This document shows positions 25,546 to 34,711 of a DNA stretch of 44,961 nucleotides, piece by piece. The stretch covers positions 1 to 44,961 of the forward strand of contig NZ_JBEUEL010000025.1 in assembly GCF_041725775.1 (NCBI RefSeq). The letters are read 5' to 3'. Numbering within the stretch: the stretch's first letter is position 1; the number at the start of each line of letters is the position of its first letter. This DNA comes from Pueribacillus sp041725775 (GTDB lineage: Bacteria; Bacillota; Bacilli; Bacillales; UBA6769). The notes below the pieces were generated by a model. It was not told the origin of the DNA. It did no database searches and saw nothing but the letters and a program-made list of their open reading frames with translations. The position numbers and the translations under genes were made by a program.

Positions 25546-26820
25546 TTATGCACTTTCTTTCGGTTTTTTCGCTGATTCTTTTACAATTGTACCGTCTTCG
25601 AGCAAAAGTTTTGGTGATAAATTATCCGTGACGGTCTCTTTTGTTATGACGCATTTTTTAATGTCTTCTCGAGATGGCAAATCATACATAACGTCTAACA
25701 TAATTTTTTCAATGATCGAACGTAAACCCCTCGCTCCAGTCTTTCTTTCAATCGCTTGTTTTGCAATTTCCACGAGAGCTTCTTCTTCAAATTCAAGTTC
25801 GACATCATCAAATTCAAGCAATTTTTGATACTGCTTCACAAGGGCATTTTTCGGCTTTGTTAAAATTTCCACGAGCGCATCCTCATCGAGCTGCTCAAGA
25901 GTTGCTAATACAGGTAAACGACCGATAAATTCTGGAATTAAACCGAATCGAAGCAAGTCTTCAGGCAATACTTTTGATAAGTATTCATTATCTTTAAGCT
26001 CTTCTTTTTCAGAGTTCGCTCCGAATCCGATTACTTTTTTGCCGAGACGATTTTTTACGATTTGCTCGATTCCATCAAATGCTCCGCCAACAATAAAAAG
26101 AACATTTGTTGTATCAATTTGAATAAATTCTTGATGCGGGTGTTTTCGACCACCCTGTGGTGGAACACTTGCTGTCGTTCCTTCTAATATTTTTAACAAT
26201 GCCTGTTGAACACCTTCTCCAGATACGTCACGTGTAATGGAAGGATTTTCTGATTTCCGAGCCACTTTGTCAATCTCATCAATGTAAATGATGCCTTTTT
26301 CTGCTTTTTCAACATCATAGTCTGCTGCTTGAATAAGTTTCAGCAAAATGTTTTCAACGTCTTCGCCAACGTAACCCGCTTCGGTTAGAGATGTGGCATC
26401 TGCAATTGCAAACGGTACATTTAATATGCGTGCTAACGTTTGTGCGAGTAATGTCTTCCCGCTACCTGTCGGACCGAGCAAAACGATATTGCTTTTTGCA
26501 AGTTCCACATCATCTGATTTCTGAGATGCATTAATTCGCTTATAGTGGTTATAAACTGCGACAGATAGCGACTTTTTTGCTTGATCCTGTCCAATGACAT
26601 AATCGTTAAGCACTTCACGAATTTCTTGAGGCTTTGGTATTTCTTTAAACTCAACTTCTTCTTCTGTGCCTAGTTCTTCTTCAACGATTTCTGTACATAA
26701 CTCTATACATTCATCACAAATATAAACACCAGGTCCAGCGACTAACTTGCGGACTTGGTCTTGTGTTTTCCCACAAAACGAGCATTTTAATTGCCCTTTT
26801 TCATCGTTAAATTTAAACAC
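25546..26820 (-). CDS. clpX: ClpX, ATPase subunit of the ClpXP protease
   Basis: ClpX unfolds substrates and feeds them to ClpP. The 424-residue protein has the zinc-binding domain (C-x2-C at KCSFCGK and C-x2-C at ICDECIE, about 12-38), Walker A GPTGSGKT (about 113-120), Walker B IYIDEIDK (about 177-184), and the substrate and ClpP contact loops (GYVGEDV; IGF after KKV). The GTG at 26820 is preferred because AAGGGGTGA lies upstream and the product then begins MFKFNDEKG, as in B. subtilis; a GTG at 26829 is inside that ribosome binding site. Confidence 0.97.
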   Translation of the reverse strand: MFKFNDEKGQLKCSFCGKTQDQVRKLVAGPGVYICDECIELCTEIVEEELGTEEEVEFKEIPKPQEIREVLNDYVIGQDQAKKSLSVAVYNHYKRINASQKSDDVELAKSNIVLLGPTGSGKTLLAQTLARILNVPFAIADATSLTEAGYVGEDVENILLKLIQAADYDVEKAEKGIIYIDEIDKVARKSENPSITRDVSGEGVQQALLKILEGTTASVPPQGGRKHPHQEFIQIDTTNVLFIVGGAFDGIEQIVKNRLGKKVIGFGANSEKEELKDNEYLSKVLPEDLLRFGLIPEFIGRLPVLATLEQLDEDALVEILTKPKNALVKQYQKLLEFDDVELEFEEEALVEIAKQAIERKTGARGLRSIIEKIMLDVMYDLPSREDIKKCVITKETVTDNLSPKLLLEDGTIVKESAKKPKESA

Positions 26821-26923
26821 GACGCTCACCCCTTACTTATCTTGATGAAAAAGCCCCTACATTTATGCAAAATTCTTTTTATATACGTCCGTCACAAATT
26901 TTTCTTCTTACATTATGTATTGC

Positions 26924-26951
26924 ATTGTATCATAAATTTATGTTCAGTTAA
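26924..26951 (-). promoter_or_regulatory. Possible clpX promoter
   Basis: TTAACT (26946-26951), a 16-base spacer and TACAAT (26924-26929) on the minus strand lie about 100 bases before the clpX start. No CtsR or CIRCE site is seen. Confidence 0.45.
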
Positions 26952-27043
26952 AACAAAAACACTTTTAAAGATAGAACGGATATAAAAAGCTTTATACCTC
27001 ATACTATCTCACGTCCATCGACAGTTTATGTGAGATTTTGTTT

Positions 27044-27076
27044 AAAAGACAAGGTACAAATTGTACCTTGTCTTTT
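27044..27076 (-). terminator. Terminator of tig
   Basis: A perfect palindrome with 16-base arms (AAAAGACAAGGTACAA and its complement) ends in TTTT on both strands and begins 10 bases after the tig stop. Confidence 0.85.
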
Positions 27077-27086
27077 AATGATTTGC

Positions 27087-28433
27087 TTATTCAGTTTGTG
27101 CTGGTTCTTCCTTAGCCTCTGCTTTCTCCGTCTCTGCTTTTGGTACTTCTTTACTTTGTTCAACGAGAAACTCAATTGTTTTTCTCATCGTAACATCACG
27201 CTTGACCGCATCTATACCACCTTGCAATTCAAGCATTTGTTTAATTTGATCCGTTTCCATATTGTACATTTCGGCCATTTTGTTAATTTCTTCTTCTGCT
27301 TCTTCGTCTGTCGCTTCGATCTGCTCAGCATCTCTAATCGCTTCAAGTGTTAAATTCGACCGAACGCGAAGTTCAGCATCATTTTTCATCTGTTCACGTA
27401 ATGCATCTTCGTCTTGACCAGAAAATTGATAATACATATCGAGAGTTATACCTTGCATTTGTAAACGTTGCTCAAATTCTTGCACCATTCGATCAGTTTC
27501 GTTTTTGATCATTACTTCGGGCAAATCCATTTCAGCGTTTTCTGCTGCTTTTTGGACAACTGTATCTTGCTTCACATGTTCAGCTTGGTGCTTTTTCTCT
27601 TCTTCAAGTTTTGTTTTTAATTTCGCTCTTAATTCATCAAGCGTTTCAACTTCGTCATCAACGTCTTTTGCAAATTCATTATCGAGCTCTGGAAGTTCTT
27701 TCCGCTTTACATCATGAACTTTTACTTTAAAAACAGCTTCTTTTCCAGCTAATTCCTCCGCATGATAATCTTCAGGGAACGTGACATTCACTTCTTTTTC
27801 GGCACCAGCTTTTTCACCAATTAGTTGTTCTTCAAAACCTGGAATGAATGTGCCTGAACCAAGTTCAAGTGTAAAGTTTTCAGATTTCCCGCCGTCAAAG
27901 GCTTCACCATCAATCGAGCCGTCAAAATCGATGACAACAGTATCGCCTTCTTTTGCTTCCTCATCCTCCACAATGACAAGTTCTGCCTGGTTTTCTTGTA
28001 AACGTATAATTTCTTCTTCAACTTCTTCATCCGTTACGGTTACATCTTGTTCTTCAACTTCCAACCCTTTGTATTCACCAAGTTTTACTTCAGGTTTAAC
28101 GGTCACCGTTGCTTTAAAAATTAACGGCTTTCCTTTTTCGATTTGTTCAATATCCACTTCTGGTTGATCAACAGGTTCAATTCCCGTTTCCTCTACTGCA
28201 TTGTTATATGCTTCAGGTAAGATTAAATCGACAGCATCTTGATACAATGCTTCAACGCCGAAACGTTGTTCAAAAATTTTGCGAGGAACTTTTCCTTTTC
28301 TAAAGCCAGGGATATTTACTTCTTTTACTACTTTTTTAAAAGCTTGATCAAGGGCTGAATCGAATCGCTCTGAATCGACTTCAATCGTTAAAACACCTTC
28401 ATTGCCTTGATCTTTTTCCCATTTTGCAGTCAT
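27087..28433 (-). CDS. tig: Trigger factor
   Basis: A ribosome-bound chaperone with peptidyl-prolyl isomerase activity. The 448 residues show the ribosome-docking signature GFRKGKVPR (about 43-51), an FKBP-type domain (about 150-245; GDTVVIDFDGSIDGEAF, GTFIPGFEEQLIG) and the helical C-terminal arms. The C terminus is Glu/Lys rich. Two ATG codons are adjacent; the second (28433) is 7 bases from GGAGG. It lies between ysoA and clpX, as in B. subtilis, with its own promoter and terminator. Confidence 0.97.
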   Translation of the reverse strand: MTAKWEKDQGNEGVLTIEVDSERFDSALDQAFKKVVKEVNIPGFRKGKVPRKIFEQRFGVEALYQDAVDLILPEAYNNAVEETGIEPVDQPEVDIEQIEKGKPLIFKATVTVKPEVKLGEYKGLEVEEQDVTVTDEEVEEEIIRLQENQAELVIVEDEEAKEGDTVVIDFDGSIDGEAFDGGKSENFTLELGSGTFIPGFEEQLIGEKAGAEKEVNVTFPEDYHAEELAGKEAVFKVKVHDVKRKELPELDNEFAKDVDDEVETLDELRAKLKTKLEEEKKHQAEHVKQDTVVQKAAENAEMDLPEVMIKNETDRMVQEFEQRLQMQGITLDMYYQFSGQDEDALREQMKNDAELRVRSNLTLEAIRDAEQIEATDEEAEEEINKMAEMYNMETDQIKQMLELQGGIDAVKRDVTMRKTIEFLVEQSKEVPKAETEKAEAKEEPAQTE

Positions 28434-28604
28434 CATTATACCTCCAACAAAATCTTATATTCCATTGTTTTTGACGTTCGCGCAAGCTATTTTCCTTGCA
28501 GATTCTTGGGCTGAGTCCAATCAAGTCCTCATATCTCCACAAGCGTTAATTCCCGTTCGTCTAACGGTACTGATTTTTTGATTAATCGAATTTATAACCA
28601 TTAC

Positions 28605-28632
28605 ATTATAGCATAAGTCATTTGGTTTTCAA
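28605..28632 (-). promoter_or_regulatory. Promoter of tig
   Basis: TTGAAA (28627-28632), a 16-base spacer and TATAAT (28605-28610) on the minus strand lie just after the ysoA stop codon. The leader of about 165 nt holds no recognised element. Confidence 0.7.
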
Positions 28633-28637
28633 TCTGA

Positions 28638-29651
28638 TTATGTTCTAAACGTTGGAAATGAATGAGGATTCACTGTCGCTATGTCCGATTTACAATTTTT
28701 CATCTGTTGTGATTGGACCTCATAAAGAGAACAAATCTCTTCTTCTGTAGTCGGAAGACCGTTAAGTTTGCTGCTTTCAAAATGAATGACAGCCGCGATT
28801 ACACGAGGATCATAAGCTGGCAATGGATATGGGTAATATATCAAGACGACATTTGTCCACAACTGGATGCTCAACTCGTATAATGTCGGATTTTCATTTT
28901 CAATAACTTCACTTAGTGTTTCAGTTACTCTTATTGTTACGGGATGTTCAAACGGGTCTTCTACTTCCGTTGGATTCATAAACATTCGCTCTGAAAATTT
29001 ATGTACTTCGATAAGATCATCTATCTTTTCTTCCGCTAGATTTCTAATGATAATGCTTTTTAAAATCGGATCATTTTTGTCTATTTTTAAATATGTCTTC
29101 AAAACTTGTAGCGCTTCGTTATTAAGATTTCTCGTTAATTTCTCAACTGCCAACATTTGCTTTTCTAGTTTCTCACTATGCAAAAAATCGTTAAACTGCT
29201 GAACTTCTTCGGAAGATAAAATGATGCGAGTATCTTTTTTACTATCAACCATTTTTCTACAAAAAGTTAATAATTGATAAAAAAACTCTGCTAATGATGC
29301 GGGTAACTTCTCTTCTGCAACGACTGCTTCGAGTAAATCTACTACTTCTTGATACTGTTCTAACTGAATTAAAATCGAGACATACACTTGAAGCACTTCA
29401 AAATAATCACCGATTGCTTCATTTAACATCATTTCACAAATCGTTGCTGCTTCTTGCATATCGCCGAGTTCAACGAGGCAAATCGCTTTGCCTAAATTTG
29501 ATTGCGCATGTTTCGGATCGGTGGAAAGCAACTGATTAAAAGTTTCAAGCGCTTCTTTATATTGCTCGTTCTGAAGAGCAAACGTTCCTTTTTCTATTAA
29601 GGTTTGCTTTAATCTCGGAAATGGAATAATTTTATCATCGTCATTGCTCAT
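28638..29651 (-). CDS. ysoA: TPR-repeat protein YsoA
   Basis: A 337-residue protein with tetratricopeptide helices at the N terminus (about 15-130; KGTFALQNEQYKEALETFNQLLSTDPKHAQSNLGKA is a clear TPR, given here only as its span 20-55). A helical region and a domain rich in aromatic residues (PYPLPAYDP near 275) follow. TPR proteins usually scaffold protein contacts; the partner is unknown. It occupies the position of B. subtilis ysoA, between leuD and tig. Two ATG codons are adjacent and the ribosome binding site is weak (AGTAGG). Confidence 0.85.
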   Translation of the reverse strand: MSNDDDKIIPFPRLKQTLIEKGTFALQNEQYKEALETFNQLLSTDPKHAQSNLGKAICLVELGDMQEAATICEMMLNEAIGDYFEVLQVYVSILIQLEQYQEVVDLLEAVVAEEKLPASLAEFFYQLLTFCRKMVDSKKDTRIILSSEEVQQFNDFLHSEKLEKQMLAVEKLTRNLNNEALQVLKTYLKIDKNDPILKSIIIRNLAEEKIDDLIEVHKFSERMFMNPTEVEDPFEHPVTIRVTETLSEVIENENPTLYELSIQLWTNVVLIYYPYPLPAYDPRVIAAVIHFESSKLNGLPTTEEEICSLYEVQSQQMKNCKSDIATVNPHSFPTFRT

Positions 29652-29796
29652 CATATCGCCTACTCTATTGTCATGTCTAGCAAAAGCTATACCTCATCAT
29701 TCACAATTAGCACTCAGTTTATCAATTGTTTAAGTCATTGGCAAGAAAAATTTCATCACTATCTTTTTGTTATCTTTATTTCTACAAAAGCAAACA

Positions 29797-29838
29797 TATA
29801 AAAAGCTTTAGTTGCTCGACTATAACAACTAAAGCTTA
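29797..29838 (-). terminator. Terminator of the ilv-leu operon
   Basis: AAGCTTTAGTTG pairs with CAACTAAAGCTT across a 10-base loop, followed by TTTTA on the minus strand, about 60 bases after the leuD stop. Confidence 0.85.
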
Positions 29839-29897
29839 AGCTTTGTTCATTCATTACCATATGCCCATGTGGACACTTGAAACTTGACAAGAGTCGT

Positions 29898-30476
29898 TTA
29901 ACGACTTTCGTATGCAGTAATGGCTTCCTCATAACGAAGCGTAACAGCAATTTCGTCCCATCCGTTTAACAGCATTTCTTTCCAATAAGGATCAATTTCA
30001 AACGTTTCATAATAACCGGATGAATCTGTAACGGTTTGGTCTAGCAAATTAACAGTAAGTTCATAATTTGCATCACCAGCTTTCTCCATGAGCAGTTTTA
30101 CTTTATCCTCGTCCAAACGAACTGGAAGAATGCCATTTTTCATACAGTTATTGTAAAAAATATCAGCGAAACTCGGAGCAATAATGACACGAAATCCGTA
30201 ATCTAGTAATGCCCATGGCGCATGTTCCCGAGATGATCCACAACCGAAGTTATCACCGGTAACTAGAATGGTTGCCCCTTGATGTTCTGGTTTATTTAAT
30301 TCGAATTCTTCGTTGAGCTTCCCGGGTGCTTTATATCTCCAGTCATAAAATAAAAATTCTCCAAAACCGCTCCGTTCAATACGCTTTAAAAATTGTTTCG
30401 GAATAATTTGGTCTGTATCGACGTTGACACGATCTAATGGAGCGACTTTCCCTGTATACTTTGTAATAGGTTCCAT
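29898..30476 (-). CDS. leuD: 3-isopropylmalate dehydratase small subunit
   Basis: LeuD is the swivelling small subunit that, with LeuC, isomerises 2- to 3-isopropylmalate. The 192 residues contain DRVNVDTDQIIPKQFLK (about 15-31), GCGSSREHAPWAL (about 71-83) and the FYNNCMKNGILP segment. The ATG at 30476 has GGAGG 10 bases upstream; the in-frame extension to 30509 overlaps leuC and lacks support. Last gene of the operon. Confidence 0.96.
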   Translation of the reverse strand: MEPITKYTGKVAPLDRVNVDTDQIIPKQFLKRIERSGFGEFLFYDWRYKAPGKLNEEFELNKPEHQGATILVTGDNFGCGSSREHAPWALLDYGFRVIIAPSFADIFYNNCMKNGILPVRLDEDKVKLLMEKAGDANYELTVNLLDQTVTDSSGYYETFEIDPYWKEMLLNGWDEIAVTLRYEEAITAYESR

Positions 30477-30492
30477 TATGGTGATCCCTCCT

Positions 30493-31908
30493 TTAAGAAA
30501 CAACTTCATTTTGTAAGGTTCGGATATCAGTAAACTTGCCTGTTACGGCTGCTGCAGCCGCCATTTCCGGGCTAACAAGGTGTGTACGTGCACCTTTTCC
30601 TTGGCGTCCTTCAAAGTTCCGATTCGAAGTCGAAGCACAACGTTCTCCTTCAGGGATAATGTCTGGGTTCATTCCTAAACAAGCACTGCAACCAGAATCT
30701 CTCCACTCAAATCCAGCTTCTTTGAAAATGACGTCTAAACCTTCTTTCTCTGCTTGTTCCTTCACTTGTTGTGAACCTGGAACAACAACTGCGTTAACCG
30801 TTTCTGCTACTTTTTTACCTTCGACAACTTCAGCTGCTGCACGCAAGTCACTAAGTCTTGAGTTCGTGCATGATCCGATAAATACGTGCTGAATTTCAAC
30901 ATCTTGAATCGGTACACCTGGTTCAAGACCCATATACTCCAATGCATTCCACGCTGCTCGCCGTTCTGTTTCAGTGGCAAAATCGTCCGGATGCGGAATG
31001 TTATCATGAATTGAAATTCCCATTGAAGGGTTCGTTCCCCATGTTACTTGAGGTGTAATTTGTGTTGCATCGATTTTAATCGTTTTGTCGTACACTGCCC
31101 CTTCATCCGTTGCAAGCTTTTTCCACTCTTCAACCGCCTTGTCAAAATCTTTACCTTGCGGTGCATATTTTCTACCTTTTAAATAGTCGAATGTCGTCTG
31201 GTCTGGACTAATTAATCCAGCTTTCGCTCCGCCTTCAATTGACATGTTACAAATCGTCATTCGCTCTTCCATTGTCATTGCACGGATTGTATCCCCCGTG
31301 TATTCAATAACGTAACCAGTACCAAAACCGATACCATGTTTTTTAATAATATATAAAATGACATCTTTAGCTGACACGTATGGTGAAAGTTTACCTGTAA
31401 TTTCGATGTTTAATGTTTTTGGTTTTGCTTGCCATAATGTTTGTGTTGCTAAAACGTGTTCAACTTCACTCGTACCAATTCCGAATGCCAGAGTTCCGAA
31501 TGCTCCATGTGTTGACGTATGACTGTCACCACATACTATCGTTTTCCCAGGTTGTGTTAACCCGAGCTCCGGTCCAATAACGTGAACAATCCCTTGCTCT
31601 GGACTTTGTAAGTCAAACAGCGGAATGTTAAACTCCTCACAGTTTTTTTGTAACGTATCGATTTGCTTTTTCGAAATTAAATCTTTTATATTAAATCGAT
31701 CAGTTGTTGGCACATTATGATCCATCGTTGCAAAAGTTAAATCAGGACGTCTCACTTTTCGGTTATTCATTCGTAACCCTTCAAATGCCTGTGGTGATGT
31801 AACTTCATGAACGAGATGCAAATCGATGTAAAGTAAAGCTGGTTTATTCTCCTCTTCTACAACGATATGGTTTTCCCATATTTTTTCAAAAATTGTTTTT
31901 GGTGCCAT
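30493..31908 (-). CDS. leuC: 3-isopropylmalate dehydratase large subunit
   Basis: LeuC is an aconitase-family iron-sulfur enzyme of leucine synthesis. The 471 residues carry the cluster ligands C in GSCTNSRLSDLR (about 347) and C-x2-C in SGCSACLGMNPD (about 407-410), plus DSHTSTHGAFG. ATG with GGAGGGGAGG upstream. It is 180 bases after leuB, a gap longer than expected for this operon. Confidence 0.97.
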   Translation of the reverse strand: MAPKTIFEKIWENHIVVEEENKPALLYIDLHLVHEVTSPQAFEGLRMNNRKVRRPDLTFATMDHNVPTTDRFNIKDLISKKQIDTLQKNCEEFNIPLFDLQSPEQGIVHVIGPELGLTQPGKTIVCGDSHTSTHGAFGTLAFGIGTSEVEHVLATQTLWQAKPKTLNIEITGKLSPYVSAKDVILYIIKKHGIGFGTGYVIEYTGDTIRAMTMEERMTICNMSIEGGAKAGLISPDQTTFDYLKGRKYAPQGKDFDKAVEEWKKLATDEGAVYDKTIKIDATQITPQVTWGTNPSMGISIHDNIPHPDDFATETERRAAWNALEYMGLEPGVPIQDVEIQHVFIGSCTNSRLSDLRAAAEVVEGKKVAETVNAVVVPGSQQVKEQAEKEGLDVIFKEAGFEWRDSGCSACLGMNPDIIPEGERCASTSNRNFEGRQGKGARTHLVSPEMAAAAAVTGKFTDIRTLQNEVVS

Positions 31909-32088
31909 TATCGTTCCTCCCCTCCTGAATTTTTAAGCTATGACCCTACTATGTGACAGACTACAAATGATACGGTCGTGCAAGCTACTGTTACTTGACT
32001 CAGATCCTTTGTGCGGAGGTCTCGCATTTCTAACCGTACCGTACGTTTCGGCGCTCCTACGGACACTTAGACCCTGATAAGTCTCGCT
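31909..32088 (-). repeat. Decayed dispersed repeat in the leuB-leuC spacer
   Basis: Directly after the leuB stop, minus-strand AAGCGAGACTT starts a GC-richer stretch with paired blocks (CGTACGGTACGG; GCGAGACC). The same AAGCGAGACTT follows the valS stop (7170-7180), and a diverged AAGCAAGACTTCCAC lies at 44100-44113. It resembles the intergenic repeats scattered in Bacillaceae genomes. Confidence 0.4.
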
Positions 32089-33147
32089 TTATAACGCGGA
32101 AACGACTTGTTCTGTCATTTCTGTAGTTGAAACAAGTTTTGCATCTTTTTCTGCGATATCAGGTGTACGGTAACCCGCCTTTAACACGTTCACAACCGCA
32201 TTTTCAATCATTTCTGCTTCATCATCGAGATGGAATGAATACTTTAACATCATTGCGGCTGATAATATCATTGCAAGTGGATTCGCTTTTCCTTGGCCTG
32301 CAATGTCTGGAGCTGATCCATGTACAGGTTCATATAATCCTGGTCCATCTGCACTTAAGCTAGCCGATGGCAGCATCCCTAGAGAACCTGTCATCATTGA
32401 CGCTTCATCACTTAATATGTCACCAAATAAGTTTTCTGTGACGATGACATCAAATTGTTTCGGATTACGAATGAGTTGCATCGCAGCATCATCAACGAGA
32501 CGATGAGCGTACTCGACATCAGGATATTCTGGTGCGATTTCTTCAACGATTTCACGCCACATTCGACTTGATTCGAGCACATTTGCTTTATCGACAGATG
32601 TTAATCTTTTGCGTCTCACTTGAGCAAGTTCAAAACCTTTTCTTACGATTCGTTCAATTTCTTGACGCGTATATGCAAGTGTGTCGACAACAGCGTCACC
32701 GCGACGCTCGCTCGGTTCACCAAAATAAAGACCGCCGGTTAGTTCACGAACGATCATTAAATCAACTCCATTGACAATGTCGAACTTTAATGTTGACGCA
32801 TCTGCTAGACTTTCAAATACAGTTACTGGGCGTAAGTTCGCAAATAAATCTAGCGATTTCCGCAGTTTTAATAGACCTTTTTCCGGGCGTTGTTCACTTG
32901 GTAATGTATCCCATTTGTAACCGCCGACAGCCCCTAATAAAATCGCGTCGCTATTTCGGCATGTTTCTAGCGTTTCATCTGGTAAGGGTGTGCCTGTTTC
33001 GTCAATGGCACACCCTCCAATTAACCCTTTTTTAAATTTAAACTCATGTCCGAATTTATGACCAACTGCTTGTAAAACGGCTGTTGCACTTTCTGCAACT
33101 TCTGCTCCAATTCCGTCACCAGGAAGAACAGCGATTTGTTTTTTCAT
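32089..33147 (-). CDS. leuB: 3-isopropylmalate dehydrogenase
   Basis: LeuB oxidatively decarboxylates 3-isopropylmalate with NAD. The 352 residues show VLPGDGIGAEV (about 6-16), the RPEKGLLKLRKSLDLFANLRP substrate region (about 85-105), VRELTGGLYFG (about 132-142) and the NLFGDILSDEASMMTGSLGMLPSA dimer/NAD segment (positions about 240-263). The second of two adjacent ATG codons is 8 bases after GGAGG. Confidence 0.97.
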   Translation of the reverse strand: MKKQIAVLPGDGIGAEVAESATAVLQAVGHKFGHEFKFKKGLIGGCAIDETGTPLPDETLETCRNSDAILLGAVGGYKWDTLPSEQRPEKGLLKLRKSLDLFANLRPVTVFESLADASTLKFDIVNGVDLMIVRELTGGLYFGEPSERRGDAVVDTLAYTRQEIERIVRKGFELAQVRRKRLTSVDKANVLESSRMWREIVEEIAPEYPDVEYAHRLVDDAAMQLIRNPKQFDVIVTENLFGDILSDEASMMTGSLGMLPSASLSADGPGLYEPVHGSAPDIAGQGKANPLAMILSAAMMLKYSFHLDDEAEMIENAVVNVLKAGYRTPDIAEKDAKLVSTTEMTEQVVSAL

Positions 33148-33175
33148 CATACAAGCCTCCTGCTAACTACTGCGT

Positions 33176-34711
33176 CTAATTACTGGCAACTTTTTTATTC
33201 GCTTGAACAGTCATTACTCGGTTTACTGCATTTAAGTATGCTTTTGCCGATGCTTCAAGAACATCTTGAACGGTTGCATGTCCGTTGATTTTTTTGCCAT
33301 TGATGTCTACTTTTACATTAACTTGAGCAAGGGCATCTTTACCTTCTCCGATGGATTGAAGTTTGTAATCTTTCAAAACAATTTTCATTCCGATGATGCT
33401 CTCTAACGTATTGTAAATAGCATCAACACTGCCACTGCCTTTTTCCATCGCTTTCACTGTACCGCCGTCTGATGTTTTCAATGAGATGGTTGCCGTCGCG
33501 ATATTATTCGTATCATATTGAACTTGAAGCTGTTCAATTTCATAGTACGGTGATGCTGACGCTTCGAAACGATTTTCAGTTAAGATTGCGTAAATATCAT
33601 CATCCGTAATTTCTTTTTTCTTATCTGCAAGATCTTTAAACGCAGTAAATGCTTTTTTTAATTCATTTTTATCTAATTCAAAACCTAATTCTTTTGCTTT
33701 TTCATTAAACGCATTTCGACCCGAAAGCTTGCCTAACACGAGCTTCGTTTCAAATCCTACGAGCTCTGGTGTAATAATTTCATATGTCGTCTTTTCTTTC
33801 AGCATGCCATCTTGATGGATACCAGATTGATGAGCAAATGCATTCGCTCCGACAACAGCTTTATTAGCTGGGACAATCATACCCGTTAGCTTACTGACAA
33901 GACTGCTTGTTCTTTTAATTTCATTAAATTTAATATTTGTTTCAGCTTGATAATGATCTTTGCGAATATGAAGGGCTACTGCAATTTCTTCAAGTGACGC
34001 ATTCCCTGCCCGTTCACCAATTCCGTTAATTGTACATTCGACTTGTTCTATTCCATTTTCAATTCCAGAAAGTGAATTCGCAACAGCCATGCCTAAATCA
34101 TCATGACAATGTGCAGACAATTTCACTTTATCAATGTTCGGAACGTTGTCACGTAAATGCTTAATAATTTCACCATATTCGTTCGGGCTTCTGTAACCGA
34201 CCGTATCAGGAATATTAATTACTCTTGCTCCAGCATCGATGACTTCTTTAATAATTCTTACTAAAAAGTCGCGATCGGAACGACACGCATCTTCTGCTGA
34301 CCATTGGACAATCGGGAAACGTTCTGCAGCATATTTCACTGCACTAACAGCAGATTCAACAACTTCATCTGGCGTTTGCATTAATTTATGCTTCATGTGA
34401 ATCGGTGATGTTGCAACGAAAACATGAATCCGCGGTTCTGCAGAGTTTTTCAGCGCTTCCCAAGCTACATCAATATCGCTTTTTAATACACGAGATAATC
34501 CTGTAACAGAACTATCTTTTACGACTTCAGCAATCGTTTTTACCGATTCGAAGTCTCCATTGGAGGAAGCCGGGAATCCGGCTTCAATAATGTCTACACC
34601 TAACCGCTCAAGTTGTTTTGCAATTTCAATTTTTTCGGCTAAATTCAAGCTTACGCCTGGAGATTGCTCGCCATCCCGCAACGTTGTGTCGAAAATGTCA
34701 ATTTTTCGCAC
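33176..34711 (-). CDS. leuA: 2-isopropylmalate synthase
   Basis: LeuA condenses 2-oxoisovalerate with acetyl-CoA, the first step of leucine synthesis, and is normally feedback-inhibited by leucine. The 511 residues have the catalytic start FDTTLRDGEQSPG (about 7-19), the metal ligands in LSAHCHDDLGMAVAN (about 199-213), GERAGN, and the C-terminal LeuA regulatory domain (about 365-510). The start is GTG and overlaps the end of ilvC by 14 bases. Confidence 0.97.
   Translation of the reverse strand: MRKIDIFDTTLRDGEQSPGVSLNLAEKIEIAKQLERLGVDIIEAGFPASSNGDFESVKTIAEVVKDSSVTGLSRVLKSDIDVAWEALKNSAEPRIHVFVATSPIHMKHKLMQTPDEVVESAVSAVKYAAERFPIVQWSAEDACRSDRDFLVRIIKEVIDAGARVINIPDTVGYRSPNEYGEIIKHLRDNVPNIDKVKLSAHCHDDLGMAVANSLSGIENGIEQVECTINGIGERAGNASLEEIAVALHIRKDHYQAETNIKFNEIKRTSSLVSKLTGMIVPANKAVVGANAFAHQSGIHQDGMLKEKTTYEIITPELVGFETKLVLGKLSGRNAFNEKAKELGFELDKNELKKAFTAFKDLADKKKEITDDDIYAILTENRFEASASPYYEIEQLQVQYDTNNIATATISLKTSDGGTVKAMEKGSGSVDAIYNTLESIIGMKIVLKDYKLQSIGEGKDALAQVNVKVDINGKKINGHATVQDVLEASAKAYLNAVNRVMTVQANKKVASN

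Noticed and set aside
27505..28167. Ser-rich plus-strand frames opposite tig
   Set aside because: They are complementary to Glu/Lys-rich trigger factor codons and lack start signals.
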